Position numbers and translations under genes: made by a program | Assembly: GCA_032622095.1 (NCBI GenBank) | Contig: CP136062.1 | Location: 203,327,959-203,391,958, forward strand | Source of the DNA: Siphonodentalium dalli | Taxonomy: Eukaryota; Mollusca; Scaphopoda; Gadilida; Siphonodentaliidae | Direction: 5' to 3' | DNA: 64,000 bases | Notes under the pieces: model-generated | What the model was told of the DNA's origin: nothing | The model's input: only the letters and a program-made list of their open reading frames with translations | Database searches by the model: none | Shown here: positions 9,735 through 21,330 of the stretch, one piece after another | How positions within the stretch are numbered: the stretch's first letter is position 1 | Layout: every line of letters starts with the position of its first letter

Positions 9735-12021
9735 TGAAATTTTAGCCAGGAAACGCGGAACAGTGCATTAAATTTATTGGCATTATGTACCGGTATGCAC
9801 CATTATGTATGATTTCTTATTTGTATCACGAATGATGTCATTTTACTTCCAAGGTTGAAATATCAATCAGGTACATTAAAAATCAATAAGAAATCGTAGG
9901 AGTATTCCTTTCTGGTAATGTCGAGGGTTCCTCACAGCGGATTTGTGGAATACTCAATGAATTTCTTTCAGTGGGAATCAGAGATATTCAAATTAAATTA
10001 TTTATGAGCAAACTCTTGACATTTCAATGACAGAATCAGTTCTTATTGCCTTCATAAAATCCCGAATTGACATAATAGAGAGCAGGTAATTTGAATTCTG
10101 ATGGTGTGGGAAGCCAGAGACAAATCCTGAGGTTTTTGGGGACGCCTGTTCAACGGTTCAATTGCAACTGCAGATTTACTATTTTCACAGTATATTTTTG
10201 AATTTAGGTAATTATGCCTTGAACAAATTGAAAATTCAAGTTGATAAAAATACTGTCCGCAAGGAATTTGGGGATATTTGGAAGTTTGGGTGCCCAAACA
10301 TGTAACATGTGTCTAAACCCCACTAATTCATTCAGATTAGCCAAACACCACAAAATGGCAAATTTAAAAGAGATAAAGGTACCTTTTTTTAACATAATCA
10401 TTTTGCCCTACCAGCATGCTAGCAATTTAGTCTGGTCGATAAAAGGTTTGACCTAGAATAAATTTGGACTAAGTTGGTTTTTATTCCACTTTGAAGAGGA
10501 ATATATCCTATACAACATATCCAAAATCCGCTAAAATACGCTTTGAGCAAACTTTTTTACAGAGATTTTAAAAAATGCTCATTTTTCGACCTAGTGAAGT
10601 ACGTTTTTCTACAATATCCCTCATCAGCGACACCAGAACGCATTAATCCTCCATCCGATATATACCAGATTGTGTGAAATTATAGTATAGGGCGAATAGA
10701 GTGACAAGGACAGACAATAATGTAATCGCGGCGATGAAATGGCTGTCAAAATGGCCGCAACCCCATGCTACGACAAAAGCAACATATTGGATAACCACCT
10801 ATAAGCGAAAATACACATTGGTAATTTACAAGTATGTTGTTATATATCTTTAAAGGTACACATATAATTAAAACAGATCAATCTGAATGATTTATCGGTC
10901 ACTGCAATGCACATTAACCCAATGATTTACGTTCGGGTTTTCTGCTTAGAATGCATCCAACAGTCGGGCCAAAACAGTTATTTCGGGCATGCAACATACG
11001 AAGTAATATTTGGTCACACGGTGCGTGGTTATTTCATTTTGAATGATGATTAATTATTGAATGTAACGCAGAAACTGAAGTGCACACCCTTGCTGTGTAA
11101 ATACTAGTTATATTTCCGGAATGTTCAACACTCTTTGTGATAATAAACCATACTCGTATGTCGTAATGCTGATTATACTGTAAAGAAATACTCATCTTTT
11201 CAACAGAATAGTACCCTATATCACTAGATCGAAGAGACTGTTCATCGTACATTTTATTTAATACTAATTTGCATGCTGCTTCCAAACCGGGTTCTAAGTA
11301 GACAAATTTGTTCAAATTACTACAATCGGAACTTTACAATGGGAATATGTAACACGCAATGCACATTATTAGTTTTCAGTATCTTGTTGTTTGAAATTAT
11401 ATTACCATTGCCACCCACATACTTGCGCTAAATATCAGGTCATCAGCGTTTAAAGTTATTAATTCTGCGTTTAACATTCACTCAATGTTGCTATTTATGG
11501 TTTTGTATGCAGCAGATATATGTAACATTAGGGGGAATGGGTAAACTCGGCGATGCTGTTGCAGAAAAGTATGTTTCGTGTATATGTGGCCTTAGTGCAT
11601 TTAAGCACATATAATTTCCATGTATAAAGACATTCTCTGCCACAGAGTACATGTATGTAGGCAAATTTGTTTATGTTGAACATTTATTGAAGATAGTTTA
11701 TTGTACTCCTTTGTATTTTGATAAATTGCGCTCATGGTATACCACCATGTATTTATGTGATAAAAGCGAAATATTCGTGTTTAATAACTTGACCGGTGAC
11801 AACTATGACTACTATTTTAAGACACGGACAATAGGATCTACACATTTTGTACACAAAAACGTCTGGTTACACAGTCAATCAGGTGAATGTATGTGGCTAA
11901 CAGTGACTGACATTTAAAGTTGGAAGTTCTTGATGTAAAGTTGTCTATTTGCACTGAAGCGAAAATAAAAACAAGCTTATTTTTAAAATTTCATAAATTT
12001 GCATCTTTTTCTATTATTCAG
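9735..12021. other. Non-coding stretch upstream of the first visible exon
   Basis: A third copy of the dispersed repeat lies at about 9845-9970. The rest (9971-12021) shows no coding exon, tRNA or repeat I can name; open frames here are short and lack recognisable domains. A hidden short 5' SPG7 exon is possible but none could be supported. Confidence 0.5.
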
Positions 12022-12164
12022 AAGACCCAATACTGTCACCTTTCCAGCTGCTCCTTGTGGTGCTGGGCATTGGCCTATTTATGAACCTCATGAGAGATGA
12101 CCAGTCAAATCTGAACTACATCACATGGAACGATTTCTACCACCACATGCTATCCAAAGGGGAG
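12022..12164 (+). CDS. SPG7: SPG7 exon: first membrane segment and start of intermembrane-space domain
   Basis: Acceptor TTATTCAG, donor GTAAAT at 12165. The exon begins with the last two bases of a split codon and ends in phase 0. It encodes a hydrophobic run (FQLLLVVLGIGLFMNLM) that fits the first inner-membrane helix, followed by ITWNDFYHHMLSKGE, which corresponds to the SWNDFVHEMLAKGE-type segment of vertebrate paraplegin. This is the most upstream exon I can recognise; a short preceding exon with the targeting peptide must exist but was not seen in 1-12021. Confidence 0.9.
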
Positions 12165-13125
12165 GTAAATCTCAACATATTTATTTTATAACATTTACAT
12201 AGACTGTGTGTGTTACACTAATTCCTGTTATTTGATTGGTCATCTGCCAATTGGGTTGCATTTTATACCCAATTAAAATGCACCATAACACAAAACGACG
12301 TCACATCATGTTAGCCTAAACGACTAAGTAGTTCGTAGAATAACTATATGCCACCGACCACAGAACCATATTTCAATAAAACATTCCTAAAATACAGATA
12401 TTTCTTATATAAATACCTTATGTGCATTTAAATTCACGCAGAACTAATTTTGCATTACTTTGAGTGCGTTAATTCAAAAGTGACTCAACGAATTTCACAA
12501 ATCCACTGAGATAATATGAAGGTTCATATGTAGTGAGTTTGTACAATTTGTTATATGTATTGTTCTGAACATCAGAGACTGAAAGTTTTAGGACATATAT
12601 AAACCTTTTACTATATTTTAATGGATTCTTTCAATTTCAAGTGGAACCACATGCTAATTTTTATAAGCCATTTAAAAAAAAAAGGGACTTGTTATCTTAT
12701 TGGTCTGGCTGTCCGTCTGTCCAACCATTCATTCTCTTTTGGTTTCTGGATGATAACTTTTTAGATAGCCTCAACAACTGAATGGAATGTAATTAAGTAT
12801 GTGGGTTTACTGGCACAAAATACAGGTCAGGTTCGAACTCGGATTCCGCCTGCCAAATTTCACCTGAGATGCAACTCTTTTCATTGGAATTTTCACCCTT
12901 ATTTTCGTTTCCAGATGATAACTTTTAGTAAGTTTGAACTGAATGGAATGAACTTGGTATGTGAGTTTGCAACCACCCTAAATACAAGTCAAGATCAAAT
13001 TTGGGTTCTGCCCTCCAATGTTCACCAGAGTTATGACCCTTTTTTGGAATTTCCATGGGCGTACATGTATATTGCCACGCCCTAGCAATGCTCTTGTTTA
13101 CAGTGGTTAGCATAAATGTTAATTG
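12165..13125. other. Intron sequence with diverged tandem-array repeat
   Basis: 12562-12640 shares GACTGAAAGTTTTAGGACAT with 16625-16700. From about 12690 to 13095 there are two decayed monomers of the GGATGATAACTTTTAG type, ending GGGCGTACATGTATATTGCC and CTCTTGTTTA like the array at 8377. Confidence 0.65.
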
Positions 13126-13393
13126 TTAAGTCATGACGGGAGCTGCGCTGGTGCAACATTAAAGACCCTGTGCCAGTGCTTTCTCTTATATATGCAAGTC
13201 TCCCATAGGGAGCCTCCCATATACATATATAAGAGAATGCACTGGCTTACAAGGTCAAGGTTTTAAATATTGTTAGTCCAATGCATTCTCTTATATATGT
13301 GAGGCTCCCTATGGAAGACATGCATATATAAAAGAATGCATTGGCACAGGGTTTTCGCAAAGAATCAGGAAGCTCCAGTCATTAAAGGGTTAA
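13126..13393 (-). mobile_element. TTAA family 3 MITE
   Basis: TTAAGTCATGACGGGAGC to CCAGTCATTAAAGGGTTAA. Hairpins at about 13173-13245 (CCAGTGC type) and 13278-13344 (CCAATGC type), in the SPG7 intron before exon 13645. Confidence 0.88.
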
Positions 13394-13644
13394 TTGTTTT
13401 AAAAAACTGACACTACACTAACAGAAAGCTTCTAGTTTGGTCTGACGATAAAGCCTCACATCAGCTGTGGAATTGACCAATCAGATCGCGTCAGTCTTAA
13501 CGATAATAGAAGAGGCCAACTCAACCCCAGCGAGGACATAAGTGACTGCTGCATGGGGTTGATAATTATTGAACTAAGTCACCCTCCATCATTTACGATA
13601 TATTTTAATGTGATTCAATTCCTTAATTGTTTATTCTATTTAAG

Positions 13645-13725
13645 GTTAAAGAAATACAGATATATCGCGGCTCAAACGTTGCCTTTGTGAAGATACATGA
13701 TGGTGCTATGATAAACGGCCAACCG
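13645..13725 (+). CDS. SPG7: SPG7 exon: intermembrane-space domain, beta region
   Basis: Acceptor TTTAAG, donor GTATGA at 13726; 27 codons, phase 0 on both sides. The sequence VKEIQIYRGSNVAFVKIHDG aligns in position with the [20 protein letters not shown] stretch of human paraplegin. A TTAA-flanked MITE begins 11 bp after the donor. Confidence 0.9.
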
Positions 13726-13736
13726 GTATGAACTAA

Positions 13737-14147
13737 TTAACCTTTTCTTTACTAAATATTCATTGACGAGTAGTACCCGGTACCCTTAGGTCGGTTTGTT
13801 GCACTCATCTGAAGATTTCCTACCAATGAATATGGATTCTTCTGCCCTTGTATCATCTTTTCGACTGTCTGTTGTCTACTTATAAATATTCCCCGGACAT
13901 GCCTCCAGATGAACAGGACACTCCAATGTTTACTTTTATAGCTGAATGGGATAATCCATTTACCGTACCCACCCGCTGGTTAACCCCACCCGTCGGAAAG
14001 TAGATTACCGACTTTTGAAGCTTGCAAAAACCTAAATGTTAGCTCATGTGCCAAAATTTATTCTTGTTAAAAGACAAAGGTGAGTACAATTGGAAAAGCG
14101 ACTTGAGTTGCAGCCAAGAGGTCGCCAACATTGAAAGAAAGGGTTAA
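13737..14147 (+). mobile_element. TTAA family 4 element filling a short intron
   Basis: TTAACCTTTTCTTTACTAAA at the left and GAAAGAAAGGGTTAA at the right. It contains ATATTCATTGACGAG, CATGCCTCCAGATGAACAGG and CAATGTTTACTTTTATAGC, as in other family-4 pieces. It occupies 411 of the 450 bp between two SPG7 exons. Confidence 0.8.
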
Positions 14148-14175
14148 TGAATAGTTGTATATAATTTTCTTCCAG

Positions 14176-14300
14176 ACACGCCAGTATTATTTCCTAAAGA
14201 TTGCAGATTTTCTTCAATTTGAGGAAAAGTTAAAGAAAGCTGAAGATGATCTCAATATCCCGATCGATCAGAGGGTCGCTGTCACATACCACTCCAGCAA
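14176..14300 (+). CDS. SPG7: SPG7 exon: intermembrane-space domain, FEEKL helix
   Basis: Acceptor TTCCAG, donor GTATGT at 14301; 41 codons plus two bases of a lysine codon completed by the next exon. It contains FLQFEEKLKKAEDDLNI, equivalent to the DKFEEKLRAAEDELNI segment of paraplegin, and ends with VAVTYHSSK just before membrane segment 2. Confidence 0.93.
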
Positions 14301-14471
14301 GTATGTACAACATGATAATTTGTGCTACCTTTGGTCAGATCTTCTCAATCTGATTCATCAACTCCATCGCTGACGCGATCTGATTGGTCAATTCCACAGC
14401 TGATGCAAGGATTTATTGTCAGACCAAACTGGAAGCTTTCTGTTAGTGTTGTGTGGGTTTTTTTTTTACTC

Positions 14472-14606
14472 TTAACCCTTTCAAGACTGGAGCTTACAGA
14501 AATTTGGCGAAAACCCTATGCCAAGCATTGTCTTATATATGCGAGTCTCCCATAGGGAGCCTTGCATATATAAGAGATTGCATTGGCCTAACAATATTTA
14601 CCTTGA
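14472..14606 (+). mobile_element. Partial TTAA family 3 MITE
   Basis: TTAACCCTTTCAAGACTGGAG then one hairpin (14521-14585, slightly damaged) and CCTAACAATATTTACCTTG. The second half is missing. Confidence 0.8.
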
Positions 14607-14723
14607 CATTGGAATGATGTAAAATAATTGGTTGTTACCTAATTAGTCATTATTTTAAAGGTTATATGTTGGGTCACTCTTCCAGAATGCCCAGTTTCCA
14701 GACAGCAGCCCCCATGATTGGTT

Positions 14724-14962
14724 TTAACCATTTCATGAGGATCCTGTGCCACTGCATTCTCTTATAAATGCAAGTCTCCCACAGGGAGCCTTGCATATAT
14801 AAGAGAATGCAATGGCTTAAAAGGTCATGGTAAATATTGTTAGGCCAACACATTTTCTTATAATATGCCAGGCCTCTTATTGGAGACTTGCATATATAAG
14901 AGAATGCATAGCACAGGGTTTTCACAAAACTTACAAAGCTCCTCCAGTCGTATAAGAGTTAA
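14724..14962 (-). mobile_element. TTAA family 3 MITE
   Basis: TTAACCATTTCATGAGG to CCAGTCGTATAAGAGTTAA. Two hairpins at about 14752-14816 and 14843-14911, both with point changes. Confidence 0.82.
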
Positions 14963-16033
14963 GTGACTGACCATTGAAATTGAAGTTTCTCTGCAACATT
15001 TACAAGACTTAGTTTATGTTCCCAAGACATAATTGTTGCTCGCAAGGATCTTATTCAATTTTATAGAATTATATTGGGGATGCAAGACATTTTTGATCAA
15101 TAGTGGGATTAAATTATAAGAAAGAAGGTTTGTTTAAACTAAGTTTGTAACTTAATCGAAACAAGAGTTATTTCTCAAATATCTTCGTGTTAAAGTCTGA
15201 CTTCAGCACAGTCTCAGTCTATACAGATTGTGAAGAGAGGTGACTAAAACGTCCTTCGTATTCAAGCCATTAGGAAATAGCATTTTCAGTGAAATGTCAA
15301 GTATGTTTCCCTAATTTCGCAGACTTTGATGTTCTCATCATTATCTGAGTCCCCGGGCAGTATATCAATGATTTAGTATGTAAGATTAGGTATACAGTGG
15401 CTGACTTGTTTGCAGTCCAATGCGACAAGTGTTTGCAGCAGAGATATAAGGAATCTATAATGACAGTAACTATCTCCCTAATACAATTGTACATGATCTC
15501 GTTCAAGTGCTCTCTGGTTATGTCTGGGGTGGGAGCTTTCCCTGGTGGTGTATTGCCTATTAGCCCTTTGGGGCTTACTCCATTTGGAAGCGCATAATAC
15601 TAGGAAGCTGGACTTTAGGTTCAGTCTGATTTCCATTGCTGTTTTGTTGCCAATGGCTTTATACAGATTTATATTGTCTGTCAATATATCCATCTTTGTG
15701 TATGGGCGCGTTCCAGATCATTATCTGGTGTCCTGTCAGTGTGCTATACAGATTATGGAATAATTATCATTCTGATTTTCTGTCAAACAAGCCACTGGAA
15801 TAGATCTGGCAATGAATAGTGACACTGCCACCTCCTGTTCTGTGTCCATAGCAGATGTGGCATCTTATCCACATAGAAAATGGCTAAATAGTAAACTGGA
15901 GATTAGTTGGTTGATCAAAAACAATATAGAATAGAAGAACATTGTGTCAAACAATATTCCGAAAATGGTCAGACAATGGAGTTGCGTATTTCTACAAAAA
16001 CTACATTTAAAATTTACCAGGTGAAACTGTTTA
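14963..16033. other. Intron sequence, nothing recognised
   Basis: No exon, RNA gene or repeat family could be supported here. Open frames of up to about 70 codons on both strands have no recognisable domain. Confidence 0.5.
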
Positions 16034-16046
16034 CAAAAGTCTTGGA

Positions 16047-16338
16047 GGGGCCTCGGTGGCTCAATCGGTTAGGGGTACAACTCCAAGCCGTTTCGCCTTC
16101 CAGCGCTGGCGATAAGGGTTCAAATCCACATGTTTCCATCGTGGACTTTGCAACTCGAAATCGTTATCTGGGAAAGTTGCCAGTTACTTGCCGATGGCCG
16201 GTGGTTTGCCGCACATGGTCGACGAGTTTATCAGCCATTGAAATAACTGTTAGATTAGCCGTAAGTGTGTGGATTTCCTCCACCATTAAAACTGGCAATG
16301 TCGTGATATGGCCTTTGTGGCTAAAGCGACATAAAACC

Positions 16339-16368
<30 letters not shown>
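16047..16368 (+). mobile_element. tRNA-derived SINE with target-site duplication
   Basis: Head resembles a tRNA: A box TGGCTCAATCGG at 16057-16068 and B box GGTTCAAATCC at 16117-16127, the internal RNA polymerase III promoter. A conserved-looking body follows (TTGCCGATGGCCGGTGGTTT), then an (ATCA)n tail. A 13-bp direct repeat CAAAAGTCTTGGA flanks it (16034-16046 and 16368-16380), as expected for LINE-mediated insertion. The open frame across it is incidental. Confidence 0.88.
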
Positions 16369-16372
<4 letters not shown>

Positions 16373-16716
16373 GTCTTGGATAAAACCAACTCAGTTACAG
16401 AAATCCTGATTATTCCACATGGCCATAGTTTGGTGACCATGTGAACCAATTGCCAAACACAACAACAAAACTGTAAACTGAAATGTTCATAGCCAATGAG
16501 TTCCACACGAGCGATTCATTATCTCGTTGGTTGATTGGTCTGGCAACATGATTTATGTGTGTCGCATGAATAGTATTCATTTCCATAAACATGCCGGCTG
16601 TTTTGTTTGTTTGTACAACATGTCATTCTGAACACTGATGACTGAAAGTTTCAGGACATACATGAACCTTTATATTTAACAATAAATTAATGGATTGTCT
16701 CCATGCCAAATTAATA

Positions 16717-17546
16717 TAGACCAAGTCTTCTCGGCCCACAACAGCTTGGGATATCCGTTAGGTTAATGATGTTTTTGGACCGAGTCCCATCCCGTTACTC
16801 TTCTATAAACTACTTTAACCCTTTGAGTGCCAGGTCCGATTTTTGTATCAACCCATATACCCTGTGCCAATGCATTCTCTTATATATGCGAGTCGACCAT
16901 AGGTCACCTCGCATATATAAGAGAATGCATTGGCCTAACAATTTTGTTTTTTTATTTTTTTTTTACTATTTTTTACAATTTTAATAATTTATTCTTATAT
17001 TCTTTAACAGACTTATTTTGTAGGTTTAGGGCCGATGAGATTGGCCCCTGGCACTCAAAGGGTTAATTCAAAAGACATATTATATGTACATGTGGAGCCT
17101 GGGCATTCACGTAACCTCCTGAATGTGATTAATCATATTACAAGTTCGCGATTAATCTATCTACAAAATGATATATAATTTATCGTGATAGAAAAAGGTA
17201 TAGTGATGATACAATATCATTTAATGTATTGTTTACATGTATTTTCAAATAAAAATTCTTTGAAAAAAAAAAAATAAAAAAATATCGTTGCTTTGACATT
17301 TAACAGACCTCTGATATATGCATGTTTGATATCATTCTGCTTGGGGAAAGACTGCCCTCTAAGTTCATGTATGCAAAGCATCCATTTGACCTAAACTGAA
17401 GACATGCAGGCAAGATAACTTCCGCCCACGATTCTGGGTGTAAAGTCTGTTATAGAAGAGTAACTGGATGGGACTCAGTCCAAAAACAGCATCAACCCAA
17501 CCGATATCCGAAGCTATTGTGGACCAAGAAGACTTGGTCTATGGTT
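16717..17546. mobile_element. Inverted-repeat element split by a TTAA MITE
   Basis: Arms of about 90 bp: 16717-16811 (ATAGACCAAGTCTTC...) and 17455-17546 (its complement ending GAAGACTTGGTCTAT). Shared segments include GGACTGAGTCCCATCC and TTACTCTTCTATA. A family-2 MITE sits at the inner edge of the left arm. The core holds no gene I recognise. Confidence 0.72.
16815..17066 (+). mobile_element. TTAA family 2 MITE, internally deleted
   Basis: TTAACCCTTTGAGTGCCAGG to GGCACTCAAAGGGTTAA. One hairpin at about 16867-16933. The CATGGGCATCAAAATTATT segment of longer copies is deleted. Confidence 0.92.
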
Positions 17547-18117
17547 AATATAACATGGGGTGATATTTAATTAGTCGGTGAGAGATATTATGATATGTCA
17601 CAACAACTGTCAATTACATCAATTAATTCACAAATCATAACAAAATCTCAACAAAGCAACAGTTTTGTAGGCTTTCAATTATTATACTAAAAGATTTAAA
17701 GTGATGTGAAACACTCAGGTAGGGTCTTCAAATAGAAATGAAGAATAATCTTACTCAAAGTAGTTATTTTTACGAATATAAATCCAAATTTACAACACAC
17801 ACCGTCATTCTTATATATCAATAAAATTCAATGACTCTCGGTGGCGAAATCAGTTGCGTTCGTTTATCACCGTTTGTTGCTTCACGAATCGAGATGTAAA
17901 TATTTACAATTGTGTGGTCGATTTCGTTGAAATTTTAGGGCGATGTCAGTAGAATTTTACATCTCCCAGTTGGCACAGCGCCTGAGTACTAACTTATCAG
18001 TTTAATGCACCCGACCAAGTCCATAATATGTCCTTAACATTACAAGTTTCTCAAAATTTTATGTTATTCCATTCTATTCTCTGATAATTAACTGAAATTT
18101 TTATCTCTTTATTTTAG
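17547..18117. other. Intron sequence, nothing recognised
   Basis: AT-rich sequence leading to the acceptor at 18117. No repeat family or coding signal stands out. Confidence 0.5.
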
Positions 18118-18220
18118 GATTTCCTTCACAACTATGTTGTTGATAGCAGCAGGGATATTGTTCCTCCTTAGCCGTAGCAAGGGCAGTATGAACATTCCTA
18201 ATATGATGGACAGTATGTTT
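18118..18220 (+). CDS. SPG7: SPG7 exon: second membrane segment
   Basis: Acceptor TATTTTAG, donor GTAAGT at 18221; one base completes the split lysine codon, then 34 codons to phase 0. ISFTTMLLIAAGILFLLSRS is a clear hydrophobic helix placed where paraplegin has its second transmembrane segment. The polar tail (KGSMNIPNMMDSMF) leads to the matrix AAA domain. The exon is short and diverged; the frame match on both sides supports it. Confidence 0.88.
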
Positions 18221-18439
18221 GTAAGTACATGTACTGCAAATGACTCTAATATTGTTGGTATAAATATTCATGGTTTAGCAATTTATGACTTTTTCGTGGG
18301 TTTGTAAAATTGTGGGTCTGCCAATTTTAACTGTCACCACTTAAAATAATGGCCATCAAGCTCAAATACTAGAAATGCAGACACCTGTAATTAACACATC
18401 GCTGGATTATGCTTTGTTGCCCATCATTAATGAATCACC

Positions 18440-19395
18440 ATGGTGTTATTAAAGTTGTGGGGGGGGGGTATACTGGAATCAGCTTAGCCATCCATCTGTC
18501 CATCTAGCTGTCGTACCGTCCGTCCGTCCATCCATTTTTAAAAACTTGGCACAGATATTTAGTACCATGGGAACCTGTGCACCTGCAATTATGAGGTCTG
18601 TTTGACTTTTTTTTTTGTGTGGAGTTATCCCCCTTTTTCGACTTAGAAAAATATCAATACAGGGGTATACCTTTGTCCGAGCTTTTATTCCTTCATTTTT
18701 ATGTTTACCCATACCATAGTATGGTAAACATAGTGTCGTTGCCCGGATTGACCACTCGTCGTTGGTCCGTCTGTCCGTCTGTCCGTCTGTCTGTCCGTAG
18801 ACACTTTACGAGTAATGCGATAACTCAAACATTTTTTATCCGATCGAAACCAAATTTTGTATATGGGTTTCTCAGCCCAAAATACAGATCGAGTTCGAAT
18901 TTGGGTTCGATCCGAGTTTTTTTCACGGAGTTATGGCCCTTTTTCGACTTAGAATTCATGCATGCTACCATAACTCAAATTTTTTTTATTTGATTAGAAT
19001 CAAATTTGGTATGCAAGTTTCTCGGACCAAAATACAGATCGAATTCGAATATGGGTTTGATCCGATATTTTTCAATGGAGTTATGGCCCTTTTTCGACAT
19101 AGAATTCATGCATGCTGCCATAACTCAAAAAAAAATTATCTGATCGGAACCAAATTTGGTATGTGAGTTTCTCTATCTAAAATACAATTCGAGTTCGAAT
19201 ATGGGTTTGATCAGATTATTTTTAATGGAGTTATGGCCCTTTGATATAGAATTCATCCATGCTTCGATAGCTCAACCAGTTATCGTCTGATAGGAACCAA
19301 ATTTGGTATGGGAGTTTCTCAACTCAAAATACAGATCAAGTTTGAATATGGGTTAGATCCTGTTTTTTATACCAGAGTTATGGCCCTTTTTAACT
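18440..19395. repeat. Tandem array of about 150-bp monomers plus adjoining repeat
   Basis: GTTATGGCCCTTTTTCGA recurs at about 18930, 19080, 19230 and 19377 (periods 150, 150, 147), each followed by AATTCATGCATGCT and AAATTTGGTATG. 18540-18680 is a related unit with TTTAGTACCATGGGAACCTG, the empty counterpart of the hAT insertion at 20100. A (GTCC)n-like run lies near 18765-18800. Confidence 0.88.
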
Positions 19396-20091
19396 AAGGA
19401 TTGAACAGATTCGATATTTTTATGCTTATCATGTAGAACCATAGCAGCTAACCCCTGTGATATCAGTTAGCACTGAGAGAGAGAATAGATTAACTTGTAT
19501 TATTGGAAATTAGAGTTATTTTTAGCCATCATATTGTCACAGTGGAAGGTGTAATTGGACACCTTTACACAAGGTGTAAAATCTTCTCAGCAGTAACTGT
19601 TATTTATTGTATTTCCATACAGCTCTCTGGTTTAGGATATCAATGCAGTGTTCCAGTGACATACCTGTACCTAATTTTATTGAGTTAAAATTGTTAACCC
19701 TTGTCATCAATGTTATGCTTTTGTATATTTTTCATGTAATCATTCTCCTATTATATCCCTTTCACTTGTATGGATTTTTGTGGTTAAAATGAACCCTTAA
19801 TTCTCAACATTCCTTATACTTAGCAGAAATACCTTTCATCTGATATATCTCATTTTATTGAGATGTATTTAAATTTTGTATGTTAATTTCTCAGCCCAAA
19901 ATACAGATAGATTTCGAATTTGGGTTTGATCCATTTTTTTATATTTTAAACAGAGTTATGGCTTATGGATTTTCGTGTCAGAACTGAAAATAGCTGATCA
20001 CTATCGCCAAGGTATGGGTTAAACATCTGCCGATCGTGATCGGCCTCTCGTTTGGTCAATTTTTTAAAATCTTGGCGCAGATATTTAGTAC
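19396..20091. other. Intron sequence with monomer fragments
   Basis: 19860-19960 repeats the AAATTTTGTATGTTAATTTC and CAAAATACAGATAGATTTCG monomer motif. 20030-20091 continues the unit that is interrupted by the hAT element. No coding signal. Confidence 0.55.
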
Positions 20092-20099
20092 CATGGGAA

Positions 20100-21322
20100 T
20101 AGGGACCGACGAATCGGCAATTTCAACATCGAATCGAATCTCGAATCGAATCATGATGATGATTCGAAATCGAATCGAATCTCGAATCGAATCTTTTGCC
20201 GACACTTTAGAAGATTTGCGGTACATGTCGTGGGAGGTATGAGCAAAATGAGGGCAAATGTCAGACGATTTTATAACGTCTGTGAGATAACGCGAAGCTT
20301 ACGAAGTTACGAATCGTACCGATGGAGGTTCATTAAACTACAGTTTTATGACATGGTATGATCAACATTTAGTTTAATATGAGAATGGCATGTCAGTTCA
20401 TAGTTTTTTGTTGTTTACACAGTAACACTGCCACTAGTCTATGCGAGGCATACATGCGCAGAATAGTTTCCGTTTGCAATTGAGTCTGGTGCGAGTCATT
20501 GTAATCGGAAACGATTCTGCGCATGTACGCCTCGCCCTGTCGCTGCCTTGCATGCGCGATATCAGAATTGCGCATTCTGACTTGGGATTGGCGCATACGC
20601 AAACGCCAAACGGGATCACGGAAACTTTAGAATCCCAATGTGGACCTTTTCGTCGGATCAACCGAGTTAGTTGTCAGGACTCGGGAACAGAGGAACTGTT
20701 CATGAAAGCTGAATGGTCACAAAAAGTCTATCTGTAATTTCTATATGTTCTACACAGTATGGAAATATAGAGTTATTCCTCTTTATATGTCATCATTATC
20801 ATGCGGATTAGCGTTGACGAATGGTGAACATTCTTGATCGTGATATTTAAGTGATTGATTTCTTGGTGGTTTACCCCGCTTTGGCAGCTGGGGCCGGGCT
20901 AGATCGCGACATTTCTGGTATTATGTGGTGGAATAAACATTGTTTGCTCTGCTCTCATTTTGGTCCAACCGTGCTGAAAACGTGACGTGAACCATCACCG
21001 ATCACCGACCTATATGTTGTTGTATGAGTAACCCGCCGACTTTCCGCGTCCGCGAGTAACCACCACTGGGACTGGGAAGCCTATGTGCAGTGGGTTATTG
21101 GGCAACCTATATATACATGTTAGATCACGGAGGTCGCAGATGGTCGCGGAAGGAGATTCAGGTTACGTATTGGGGATATAATGAACATTTTTAAAGATAC
21201 TGCAGGCGATAAAGGACTTTTATACAACTATTCGAAATATCCCGAATCACACGACTGCTTTCGAATCGAATCGGAACATAAGATTCGAAATCGAATCGAA
21301 TCTCGAAGCTTCATCGGCCCTA
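20100..21322. mobile_element. hAT-like element, 8-bp duplication CATGGGAA
   Basis: CATGGGAA at 20092-20099 and 21323-21330. Ends TAGGGACCGACGAATCGG and (reverse complement) TAGGGCCGATGAAGCTTCG. Dense CGAATCGAATC subterminal arrays near both ends (20126-20195, 21225-21310). The interior has no intact transposase. The uninterrupted sequence is present at 18553-18600, confirming the boundaries. Confidence 0.9.
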
Positions 21323-21330
21323 CATGGGAA

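Noticed and set aside
15397-15763. Overlapping short frames on both strands near 15.5 kb
   Set aside because: No domain, no splice context in phase with SPG7, and no sign of a separate gene.
15907-16383. 158-codon open frame
   Set aside because: Most of it is the tRNA-derived SINE plus its (ATCA)n tail translated as repeated Ile-Asn-Gln-Ser.
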